From Gammaproteobacteria bacterium (GTDB lineage Bacteria > Pseudomonadota > Gammaproteobacteria > SZUA-229), in assembly GCA_003228405.1 (NCBI GenBank), contig QIDK01000104.1, forward strand, positions 1-35,832: 35,832 nt of DNA, in the 5' to 3' direction. Made by a program: the position numbers and the translations under genes. Within the stretch, counting starts at the first letter, position 1. Every line of letters begins with the position of its first letter. This document shows positions 8,657 through 15,278 of this stretch, one piece after another. The notes under the pieces were generated by a model that did not search any database, was not told where the DNA came from, and saw only the letters and a list, made by a program, of their open reading frames with translations.

Positions 8657-8751
8657 GAAATGGGGTTCTACAGGCTTTATTCGGCGCAGATTATAGCATT
8701 TTATAAGGACATTGTTTTGTTGTTGGTGTAGCGGAAATTTTTGCAGCTGAA

Positions 8752-8790
8752 CCTAATCCCCCTCAATCCCCCTTTTGCCAAGGGGGAGGC
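8752..8790. repeat. Repeat D (CCCCCTTTT...AGGGGG), single unit
   Basis: AATCCCCCTCAATCCCCCTT is followed by TTGCCAAGGGGGAGG, forming a CCCCCTTttgccAAGGGGG hairpin. It is the same family as the three-unit cluster at 28129-28250. Confidence 0.7.
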
Positions 8791-8837
8791 TTAAGGCGAG
8801 TGCATGTAACGTATATAGCGCTGTAGATGGGTGGTGA

Positions 8838-8904
8838 GTTTACGAACCCCGACATCTGTCAGCACTGTTGGGCTTCGTGCCTCAGTGCCAACCTACGAAA
8901 AACC
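8838..8904. repeat. Dispersed palindromic repeat I (TTGGGCTTCG... type)
   Basis: CACTGTTGGGCTTCGTGCCT is followed by CAGTGCCAACCTACG, an imperfect hairpin of the TTGGG/CCAAC kind that often occurs between genes in gammaproteobacteria. There is only one copy here. The spacer 8657-8962 carries this, a repeat D unit and no gene. Confidence 0.45.
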
Positions 8905-8962
8905 AGTTATTGTGGCTATCCTGACTTAATTAAGTGCCATTAGGCTCTGCCCCCAATCTCTA

Positions 8963-9733
8963 CTAACCACAGAATAACCGCAGATAGTTCTGCTTGCTCA
9001 ATTCTGCAATCTGCTCCAGCGAACCGCCCCGCACTTCTGCCAGACACTCGGCAACATGCCCTACCCAGCCGGGGTGATTCTGCTTGCCGCGGTGGGGCAC
9101 AGGTGCCAGATAGGGTGAATCGGTTTCAATTAAAAAGCGATCATCCGGCACCTGCCGGGCGACGTCTCGTAACTCTTGCGCATTGCGAAAAGTAACGATA
9201 CCGGAAAATGAGATATACATACCCATATCCAGTGCCTGACGCGCCATATCCCAGCTTTCTGTAAAACAGTGCATCACGCCACCACAGTTTTCTACATCAC
9301 CTTCTCCCAGAATATCTAATGTATCCTGCTGGGCATCGCGAGTGTGAATAATCACCGGTTTATGCAGCTCATTGGCCGCCTGCAAATGCACTCTGAATGC
9401 CGCCATCTGCTGCTCGCGGGTTTCTTTTGTATAATAATAATCCAGCCCGGTTTCACCTATGGCGACCACTTTTGCATCCGCACCCAACTTTATTAAATTC
9501 TGTAAATCAATGGCTTCATCTTTTATATCCCCCGGGTGCACCCCCACGGAGATATCAACATAATCCAGCTCGTCTACCAGTGCTTTCATTGCCGGGTAAT
9601 CCTGCAGAGTTATAGCCACACATAGCAGGCGTTCAACCTTACCCTGCTGGATGGTTTGCATAAGCTGGCTGAAGTTATTATCGAATTTTTTTAGATCGAT
9701 GCGATCGAGGTGACAGTGGGAGTCTATGAACAT
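8963..9733 (-). CDS. tatD: TatD-family metal-dependent deoxyribonuclease
   Basis: A 256-residue TIM-barrel hydrolase of the TatD/YcfH group. Visible metal ligands and family blocks are DSHCHLD (4-10), GVHPGDIK, AIGETGLDYYY (about 91-101), KPVIIHTRDA, GVMHCFTES and ETDSPYLAPVPHRGK near the end. Family members cleave single-stranded or damaged DNA with divalent metals. It is the last gene of the conserved holB-pilZ-tatD order. A heptamer hairpin repeat (9739-9828) separates it from pilZ, so it may have lost coupling to the upstream genes. Confidence 0.93.
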   Translation of the reverse strand: MFIDSHCHLDRIDLKKFDNNFSQLMQTIQQGKVERLLCVAITLQDYPAMKALVDELDYVDISVGVHPGDIKDEAIDLQNLIKLGADAKVVAIGETGLDYYYTKETREQQMAAFRVHLQAANELHKPVIIHTRDAQQDTLDILGEGDVENCGGVMHCFTESWDMARQALDMGMYISFSGIVTFRNAQELRDVARQVPDDRFLIETDSPYLAPVPHRGKQNHPGWVGHVAECLAEVRGGSLEQIAELSKQNYLRLFCG

Positions 9734-9738
9734 AAAAG

Positions 9739-9828
9739 AAGTCTTAAGTCGTAAGTCTTAAGTCATAAGTCTCAAAATACGCGCCTGCGGCGCACCGCTT
9801 TGATTTATGACTTATGACTTACGACTTT
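9739..9828. repeat. Hairpin repeat C: heptamer arrays around a GC cap
   Basis: Five heptamers (AAGTCTT, AAGTCGT, AAGTCTT, AAGTCAT, AAGTCTC) run from 9739 to 9773. The cap GCGCCTGCGGCGC is at 9781-9793. Three complementary heptamers (ATGACTT, ATGACTT, ACGACTT) occupy 9807-9827. The whole folds as one long hairpin in the pilZ-tatD spacer and could terminate or attenuate transcription into tatD. Confidence 0.8.
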
Positions 9829-9830
9829 GT

Positions 9831-10184
9831 TTACATAGTGTGAGTAGTCCGGTCGGATTTCAGTGCACCCGCCAGATATGTTTCAATTTTGGTTCTGGTC
9901 TGGCCATTATCCTGGGGCCCGAACTGCACACCGATACCCGCCGCTTTATTTCCCTGGGCTCCAGCCGGGGTAATCCAGACTATTTTTCCCGCCACGGGTA
10001 AGCGTTCTTTATCATCCATCAGGGTTAGCAGCATAAACACCTCTTCCCCCAGTCCATAGGATTTATTGGTAGGAATAAATAGCCCGCCATTATTCACAAA
10101 TGGCATGTAGGCTGCATAGAGTGCCGCCTTATCCTTGATAGTTAATGAGAGTATGCCCTGTCTTGGGGCGCCGCCTGCTGCCAT
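9831..10184 (-). CDS. pilZ: PilZ-domain protein of the type IV pilus assembly type
   Basis: 117 residues forming a single PilZ domain, with GILSLTIKDKAALYAAYMPF near the start, GGLFIPTNKSYGLGEEVFML in the centre and GIGVQFG late. The RxxxR and D/NxSxxG c-di-GMP-binding motifs of canonical PilZ domains are absent, as in the founding PilZ, which acts through partner proteins in pilus assembly. The position directly after holB (three-base gap) and before tatD matches the Pseudomonas-type order and supports the assignment. Confidence 0.88.
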   Translation of the reverse strand: MAAGGAPRQGILSLTIKDKAALYAAYMPFVNNGGLFIPTNKSYGLGEEVFMLLTLMDDKERLPVAGKIVWITPAGAQGNKAAGIGVQFGPQDNGQTRTKIETYLAGALKSDRTTHTM

Positions 10185-10187
10185 ATT

Positions 10188-11159
10188 TTAAACCCGTTTG
10201 AGTACCTTGTACCATGATAATAGCAAATCTTCCCACAACAGTTGAGTATTCAATGGAATTGATTGCAATTGTCTGTTTTTAGTTAGCTGATCCAGATATT
10301 CATAAAGCCCGGCTAAACTGGAGCGGGGCACCAGCTGGTTTAATTCTATCTGCTGGGCTGCATGCACCAGAATTGCTGCATTACCACACAGGTGTAGCTT
10401 TATCAGATCCTGCACCCAGTCCTGCAACCAGTTCAGCAAATAGCTTAAGGGCAATTTATGCAGTTGCTCAGCCTGTTCTACCACGGACTGATTTTTAGCC
10501 ACACTGATCAGGGCAGATAGCAGTTGTTTATGATGCGCCAGCAAATCTGACTGCTGCAGCTCCATCGCCAGTAATGGCGCACCATGTGCCAGCCTGAGCA
10601 GCTCGCTGGCCTGCTCAATATCCTGAGCCTGTAACCAGCTAGTGGCCTGTTGTGCATCGGGCACTGTAAAATTAATCGCCTGGCAACGGGAGCGTACGGT
10701 AATCGGTAATTTCTGTGGGCTGGAGCTTACCAGCATCAGAACGGCATCACTGGTGGGCTCTTCCAGGGTTTTTAGCAGGCTATTCGCAGCATTAATGTTC
10801 ATATCATGTGCATCAACAATAATGGCCACCTTATAGCCCCCATACTGACTGGTCAGGTGCAATTTTGCCGAAAGCTGGCGCACATCATCCACCTTTATTA
10901 CCTTGCCTCGCTCTTCTGCCTGCAGCATAAATAAATCAGGGTGAGTTTGTGCCGCGATGAGCTGGCATGCGCCACATTGCCCACAGGCATGGCCCTGATC
11001 ATCAGACGTCTGGCAAAGCATGCTATGTGCCAGTTGCCGTGCAAAATCCAGTTTACCCTGCCCCTCAGCCCCTGCCATTAATATGGCGTGTGGCATCCTG
11101 CCCAGCCGTAGCTGCTGCTGTACGTTATGCCATTGCAATTGTTGCCAGGGGTAGGTCAT
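10188..11159 (-). CDS. holB: DNA polymerase III subunit delta'
   Basis: 323 residues, an AAA+ clamp-loader subunit of the DNA polymerase III holoenzyme. A degenerate P-loop (GAEGQGK, 30-36) precedes four zinc-ligand cysteines (C49, C59, C62, C65). NAANSLLKTLEEP and the SRC motif in VRSRCQ follow, then a helical collar domain. Delta' normally does not hydrolyse ATP. The start ATG 11159 gives the usual MxxPWQ opening. It would normally be preceded by tmk, but here a 4.1 kb block intervenes, so holB must have its own promoter. Confidence 0.95.
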   Translation of the reverse strand: MTYPWQQLQWHNVQQQLRLGRMPHAILMAGAEGQGKLDFARQLAHSMLCQTSDDQGHACGQCGACQLIAAQTHPDLFMLQAEERGKVIKVDDVRQLSAKLHLTSQYGGYKVAIIVDAHDMNINAANSLLKTLEEPTSDAVLMLVSSSPQKLPITVRSRCQAINFTVPDAQQATSWLQAQDIEQASELLRLAHGAPLLAMELQQSDLLAHHKQLLSALISVAKNQSVVEQAEQLHKLPLSYLLNWLQDWVQDLIKLHLCGNAAILVHAAQQIELNQLVPRSSLAGLYEYLDQLTKNRQLQSIPLNTQLLWEDLLLSWYKVLKRV

Positions 11160-11361
11160 GGGTAACTCATATGGTGTGTAGATATAGCGTCTTATCTAAA
11201 AAAACACAGACATGTCATGTGCATTTAAAGCAGCGCCGCATATTGATTGATCATGATTTTACTATTTACATCATAAAATCACCATAAGTAATCGTATTTA
11301 AATGATTTTCTCCATTAATCTGAATTAATTTATGGTAATTTAAAAACATCAGCTCACTAAC

Positions 11362-11403
11362 TATAATTTAGTTGTGGAACTGCCCCCCCCCAAACAACTG
11401 GAG
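11362..11403 (+). promoter_or_regulatory. Leader of the DsrC-like gene: -10 box, C9 tract, ribosome site
   Basis: TATAAT (11362-11367) has only TTTAAA at the -35 distance. A run of nine C (11383-11391) follows and then GGAG (11400-11403), nine bases before ATG 11413. The C run lies in the transcribed leader, so its length could change the -10 to ribosome-site distance but not the reading frame from 11413. Confidence 0.5.
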
Positions 11404-11412
11404 ACTACAGTC

Positions 11413-11754
11413 ATGATGTTAAACGTAGCCGGTAAAAATATAGAGACAAATGAACAGGGTTTTCTCGCCAACCCTGGCGAATGGTGTGAAGAATTCACCG
11501 AAACCATCGCCAAAAATGACAGTGTCAATTTATATGATGATCATTGGGAACTGATTTTTTATTTTAGAGATTATTATGAAGAAAATCAGATCTGCCCCAC
11601 CATGCATAAGGTAATACGTGAACTGGGCAAAAAAAATGAGCATTTTCATAATCAGAAAGAATATGAAAAACACATCTATATGCTGTTTCCAACTGACCCT
11701 GCCCATGAGGTATGCAAACTGGCTGGCTTGCCCATGCCTCAACCAGATGATTGA
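11413..11754 (+). CDS. DsrC/TusE-family sulfur-relay protein lacking the C-terminal Cys
   Basis: 113 residues of the DsrC/TusE fold: GKNIETNEQGFLANPGEW (7-24), DHWELIFYFRDYYEE (43-57), a CPTMHKVIRELGK helix, YMLFPTDPA and the C-terminal arm CKLAGLPMP. DsrC proteins carry CysB and a penultimate CysA in a C-x10-C arrangement, and TusE keeps CysA only. Here C101 matches CysB, but the CysA position (112) is Asp and the protein ends PQPDD. ATG 11413 is preferred because of GGAG; an in-frame GTG at 11374 would run through the C9 tract. It is the only plus-strand gene in this block. Without CysA, tRNA thiolation or DsrAB substrate function is doubtful; a regulatory or carrier role is inference. Confidence 0.85.
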   Translation: MMLNVAGKNIETNEQGFLANPGEWCEEFTETIAKNDSVNLYDDHWELIFYFRDYYEENQICPTMHKVIRELGKKNEHFHNQKEYEKHIYMLFPTDPAHEVCKLAGLPMPQPDD

Positions 11755-11812
11755 GTTATACCTGCAATAGTAAGACAGGAAGGTTCGTTAATGATATAGC
11801 CATTAAAATCAG

Positions 11813-11962
11813 AAGAAAAAAGCATTTTCCCGCAAATGAACGCATATTTTTTTTGTGCGTGCGGCCTGCGCCGCTCGCACTATACCTTTTTAATGCTTTT
11901 GCTCTTATTTGCGTGCCTTTGCGTTCATTTGCGGACAAACTGCTTTTTGCTGTTAGAAAATA
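11813..11962. repeat. Hairpin repeat A, copy 2
   Basis: Left arm CCCGCAAATGAACGCAT (about 11829-11845), cap region GTGCGTGCGGCCTGCGCCGC (about 11855-11874), right arm with decamers TTTGCGTGCC, TTTGCGTTCA and TTTGCGGAC (11908-11936). Outer flanks AAAAAGCATTTT and TGCTTTTTG also pair. It fills the spacer between the DsrC-like gene and the convergent histidine kinase and could act as a two-way terminator. Confidence 0.75.
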
Positions 11963-11998
11963 TTCATGGGGATAACTCAGGCTCTGTCCCCAGGCAAA

Positions 11999-13747
11999 TC
12001 AACTGTGGGATGTTCCAGCATCAACAGGAAAACTAAAGCTGAAACTTGCACCTGTACCCAGGCCTTCACTTTCAGCAGTAATTTCACCGCCCAGTGTTTT
12101 TGCCACCAGTGCACAATTATGCAGACCAAAACCATGACCATTCTTACGCTTTGTAAAGCCATATTCAAACAGGCGTGGTAAATCTTCCTTCGCTATACCA
12201 ATCCCATTATCCTTCACTTCAATAACCACCATGTTAGCTGATTTAGATAACACAATCGTTAAAACTTTATTTTCAATATCTGCATCTAGCAGGGCATGTT
12301 TCGAATTACTGACCAGATTGATTATGATCTGTAGCAAATTATGCTTATCCAGTTGCATTATCGGCAATTTCTGAAATTTCCTGACAACTTGAATTTTATA
12401 AAAATCACTTTTATCCATATTAATTTTTAAAGCATCTTCAATTAAATCGGCTAGTTGCACCGGTTCCGTCAAGCTGAAATTACCTGCATGGGATTGCTGC
12501 ATTTGTATTATATTTTTTATATGCGTTATATTACTGTCAAGATTATCCAGTTCAGCAATAAAAAAATCATGCTCGTGCTGCAACCTGTCAGATAATAGTT
12601 TTAGAAATTCAGGAACTTGCATGCCTTTGTTATTAGTAGTCATAAACTCACCAAGCTGACCCTTATTTTCATTCAGCATTGTAACCACTTTTTTTAAATT
12701 TACGGCACTAGATTTTAGCAATTGCCCCCTTATTATTGATGAAGATATATTTACGCTATTTAATACATTACCCACATTATGTAATACTCCGCTGGCGACT
12801 TCTGCCATGCCGGCACTGCGTGAAACATCAGCAATAATTTTATTCAGCTGTTCCAGTTTTTTAGTGCGGTCTCCCACTCTTTGCTCTAATGTTTCACTTA
12901 AATCTTTTAAGCGAGATTCGATACGTACTCTTTCTGAAATTTCATTTTCAAGGTCATTGTTGGTGAGTGACATTTCATTCGCAAAGATCTTTGCTTCATC
13001 TGCTAACTTCTCCGCATTTTCCTTTTGCGAATTCAATTCATTATCATGTTGCTGAATTTGCTCAAGCATCGTATTAAATGAATTTACCAGTAGCCCTATT
13101 TCATCATTACTCTGTTTACCCACACGAGCACTATAATCTTTATTATGGGTAACTTTCTGCATTGCATATGCCAGATTTTCAACTGGCTTTAAACAACTGC
13201 GCAATATAAAAAAGGTGGCAATAGATAAGATGAGCAGAATCGCAAAAAGCAAGACGACCACTTTAATGATAATTTCTTCGGAATATTCGGATTTTGTATC
13301 CATATAATAAGCCAGATGGGCATTAGCCATATGCTTATTAGCCAGATAGACTGGATAAATAACTTCTCGCACGGGACGATTTAAATAGAAAACATCTTTG
13401 ACAACAGGCGCGACTATTTCACCCACAGAATCGACCTTATGTGCCACTAAAGCAGGGTCTGTATGTGAAATAATAACCCCATTACCCTTGCTCAGATAGG
13501 CATAGGCAAAATTATCAATTGCAGTGGTTCCCCTGAGCCCGCCTTCTAATAACTCATAGTCATTAGTAGCCAGAAAATCCAGGCTACTTTCAGCCAGGCC
13601 TTTCGCCATCATATGCGCCTGATGCAACCTGACCTTTTCATAGACATTTTTAGCTTCATTTATAAGGCCATATGCTATAAAACTGGTGCTTACTAAAAAC
13701 AGCAGTGTCAGGCTAAGCAGCAGGCGATAAAAAATTCCAGGATTCAT
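11999..13747 (-). CDS. Orphan membrane sensor histidine kinase
   Basis: 582 residues. TM1 is about 8-28, followed by a periplasmic sensor region (29-158) with no recognised fold. TM2 is about 161-183, then a HAMP domain (about 184-238) and a long coiled coil (238-308). The H-box variant is ASGVLHNVGNVLNSV with phospho-acceptor His323. The ATPase domain carries NLVSNSKHAL (N box), DNGIGI (G1) and HGFGLHN (G2). The LHNVGNVLNS type differs from the common HExxxP box but is frequent in proteobacterial kinases. No response regulator is adjacent, so the partner is elsewhere. It lies between the DsrC-like gene and the sulfite-exporter-type gene; a role in sensing sulfur compounds is only inference. 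Confidence 0.9.
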   Translation of the reverse strand: MNPGIFYRLLLSLTLLFLVSTSFIAYGLINEAKNVYEKVRLHQAHMMAKGLAESSLDFLATNDYELLEGGLRGTTAIDNFAYAYLSKGNGVIISHTDPALVAHKVDSVGEIVAPVVKDVFYLNRPVREVIYPVYLANKHMANAHLAYYMDTKSEYSEEIIIKVVVLLFAILLILSIATFFILRSCLKPVENLAYAMQKVTHNKDYSARVGKQSNDEIGLLVNSFNTMLEQIQQHDNELNSQKENAEKLADEAKIFANEMSLTNNDLENEISERVRIESRLKDLSETLEQRVGDRTKKLEQLNKIIADVSRSAGMAEVASGVLHNVGNVLNSVNISSSIIRGQLLKSSAVNLKKVVTMLNENKGQLGEFMTTNNKGMQVPEFLKLLSDRLQHEHDFFIAELDNLDSNITHIKNIIQMQQSHAGNFSLTEPVQLADLIEDALKINMDKSDFYKIQVVRKFQKLPIMQLDKHNLLQIIINLVSNSKHALLDADIENKVLTIVLSKSANMVVIEVKDNGIGIAKEDLPRLFEYGFTKRKNGHGFGLHNCALVAKTLGGEITAESEGLGTGASFSFSFPVDAGTSHS

Positions 13748-13860
13748 AAAAAGTAGTTTATATCATTCCTGTATTTAGCATATCTTTAGTTGCAGGGAAT
13801 ATACAATTTTTAAAATTTGAGCTTAACTATCTGCAATGATTCATATTAAGCAGAAGCTGC

Positions 13861-14043
13861 TTATAAGCGGCCTGTTATTAACAGATTCTTTGTCATCTGT
13901 TTGATTTTATCATCATATTTTACAAATGACTTAATTTTCATACTTTGCATTTTATCCAGTAATTCCGCCCCTTCAGGGTTTATCGGCACGCTTAATAATT
14001 CTTCACGAAACCGCTCGATAAAATATTCTGGAAAGTTTTTCAA
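13861..14043 (-). CDS. Small ORF of 60 codons, hypothetical or remnant
   Basis: Opens with TTG and reads MKNFPEYFIERFREELLSVP, then a Lys-rich tail. The frame stays open upstream to a TGA inside a half copy of repeat J. No good ribosome site is visible. It may be a small helical protein or the 3' remnant of a gene cut by the repeat. It lies between the histidine kinase and the TauE-type gene on the same strand. Confidence 0.3.
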   Translation of the reverse strand: MKNFPEYFIERFREELLSVPINPEGAELLDKMQSMKIKSFVKYDDKIKQMTKNLLITGRL

Positions 14044-14061
14044 CGTAGTAGCGGGACGTTT

Positions 14062-14103
14062 TTGACAATAAGATCACCATCATGACTTAATCAGTGGTTC
14101 CCT
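14062..14103. repeat. Half copy of MITE-like repeat J (copy 2)
   Basis: Matches the reverse complement of 4018-4059 at about 38 of 42 positions, beginning TTGACAATAAGATCACC and ending in the terminal sequence GACTTAATCAGTGGTTCCC. Its end overlaps the TAG stop of the TauE-type gene by two bases, so insertion there may have set the present C-terminus. Confidence 0.7.
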
Positions 14104-14881
14104 AACTAAATATAACGCTCTTCAATAAAATATAACTGGCCACCAGCAACAAGAAAAGCGCGAAACCTTTTTTGAGTAAATCGGCCGGTAGACGATGCCC
14201 CAGCTGACTGCCTATAACGCTACCTACAACGGCAATGGCCGTAAATATTGCCATCATTTGATAATCAATAGCCACTGAGCCCGCATACCCGGCAAAGCCC
14301 GCAAATGATTTTAGAGAAACTACTGTTAACGATGTACCCACAGCTCTTTTCATGGACAGGCCTGATAACAGCACCAGCGCCGGAACAATCAGAAACCCCC
14401 CGCCCACACCCACAATACCCGTTAATATGCCCACAGCAATGCCGTGAATCGCGATATGACGGTACTGAAGGTCTTCACAATGCCCATCAGGGCAGTTTGT
14501 GATTGTGTCTTCCACGGGTTTATGTTGCAGCGATGGCCTTAACATTTTCCAGGCCGCCATATACATCACCAGTGCAAATAAACCGAGCTGGATCACGACA
14601 GGCGTAATCACGCCAAGCAGTGCTCCAACATAGGTGCCTGCCATTCCGAACAGGCCAAAAATTGCCGTAATTTTGAAATTTACATGACCCTGGCGCCAAT
14701 GTTGTAGAGCGGTAATTGCAGCGGTAACGGCCACTATTCCCAGGCTCATGGCAATAGCGGCTTTGGGTTCAACATTCAGTAAATAGAGTAAGGCAGGCAT
14801 GGTGATAATTGAGCCACCACTACCAAATACGCCTAGCAGTATACCGGTAGCCAGGCCCGCGATAACAATCGAAATGGACAT
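14102..14881 (-). CDS. TauE/SafE-family sulfite or sulfur-anion exporter
   Basis: 259 residues with about eight transmembrane segments and two related halves. The first has GVFGSGGSIITMPALLYLL (about 18-36) and the second GIVGVGGGFLIVPALVLLSG. This is the TauE/SafE (PF01925) duplication, whose members export sulfite, sulfoacetate or other organosulfur anions. ATG 14881 is chosen because AAGGAG lies six bases upstream. The longer frame from 14941 would begin inside the promoter palindrome. A repressor-like palindrome (14935-14956) overlaps the start region of its own promoter. Substrate is inferred from family and from the sulfur genes nearby. Confidence 0.88.
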   Translation of the reverse strand: MSISIVIAGLATGILLGVFGSGGSIITMPALLYLLNVEPKAAIAMSLGIVAVTAAITALQHWRQGHVNFKITAIFGLFGMAGTYVGALLGVITPVVIQLGLFALVMYMAAWKMLRPSLQHKPVEDTITNCPDGHCEDLQYRHIAIHGIAVGILTGIVGVGGGFLIVPALVLLSGLSMKRAVGTSLTVVSLKSFAGFAGYAGSVAIDYQMMAIFTAIAVVGSVIGSQLGHRLPADLLKKGFALFLLLVASYILLKSVIFS

Positions 14882-14934
14882 ATCCATCTCCTTTAATGGG
14901 GTGTTAGATGCTTGAACAGGCGGACAGGCATCTA

Positions 14935-14956
14935 TATTCAATTAATCTATTGAATA
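14935..14956. promoter_or_regulatory. Candidate repressor operator at the TauE-type gene
   Basis: Perfect 8-base arms TATTCAAT and ATTGAATA with a 6-base spacer. It lies just downstream of the predicted -10 at 14959-14964, where a bound repressor would block transcription start. The AT-rich ATTC...GAAT form resembles operators of ArsR-type persulfide or sulfide sensors (BigR/SqrR), but the spacing differs from the published SqrR consensus, so the regulator is not identified. Confidence 0.6.
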
Positions 14957-14958
14957 CT

Positions 14959-14986
14959 AGAATAACATCGAATTCCCAAAGGTCAA
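14959..14986 (-). promoter_or_regulatory. Sigma-70 promoter of the TauE-type gene
   Basis: On the minus strand TTGACC (14981-14986), 16 bases, then TATTCT (14959-14964). The palindrome at 14935-14956 follows directly. The distance to ATG 14881 leaves a leader of about 70 bases. Confidence 0.55.
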
Positions 14987-15100
14987 GAAAATATCTGTGG
15001 TGAGGCAACAGAGTGAAAACTTTTACCCGAATTAACGATAAAGCAATGATTTTATGGTGAATATAGTAACCGGGTAGCGAGAGAGCCTGTACAAAAGCAA

Positions 15101-15145
15101 CAGTTTTCTCTGTGTACTCTGCGTCTCTGTGGCGGGCTTTTGCTT
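15101..15145. repeat. Repeat B, half copy
   Basis: CAGTTTTCTCTGTGTACTCT then GCGTCTCTGTGGC corresponds to the right arm of the hairpins at 25882-26019 and 35209-35304. The left arm is absent. The spacer 14987-15277 holds this and a tandem repeat; I see no gene. Confidence 0.6.
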
Positions 15146-15238
15146 TAAATCAGCCTTTATCAGGCCCCATTCCAGCCGGGTAAAACAAGCTGTATGATTA
15201 TCGATATTTCGACATTTACTCAAGCTAACGACTCTGCC

Positions 15239-15278
15239 TGGCTAAAAATGAATCTGGCTGGCTAAATATGAATCGGGC
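15239..15278. repeat. Two tandem 20-base units at the 3' end of tmk
   Basis: TGGCTAAAAATGAATCTGGC (15239-15258) is followed directly by TGGCTAAATATGAATCGGGC (15259-15278), 18 of 20 identical. The second unit reaches the first base of the tmk stop codon. Confidence 0.7.

Noticed and set aside
9739-9828. CRISPR-like short repeats in the pilZ-tatD spacer
   Set aside because: The repeats are 7 bases with no unique spacers between them and form one hairpin; there are no cas genes.
11700-11775. A frameshift hiding the missing CysA of the DsrC-like protein
   Set aside because: Neither alternative frame after the AGLP segment gives a Gly-Cys ending, so a simple indel does not explain it.
11751-12181. 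Several short ORFs on both strands between the DsrC-like and kinase genes
   Set aside because: They are generated by the arms of hairpin repeat A and by the antisense of the kinase 3' end. They have no ribosome site and no protein-like composition.
14882-14941. Longer start for the TauE-type gene at 14941
   Set aside because: It would begin within the operator palindrome, and the added 20 residues are not hydrophobic. AAGGAG positions the start at 14881.
15032-15223. 63-codon ORF on the minus strand upstream of the TauE-type gene
   Set aside because: It overlaps half of repeat B, has no ribosome site and no recognisable composition.
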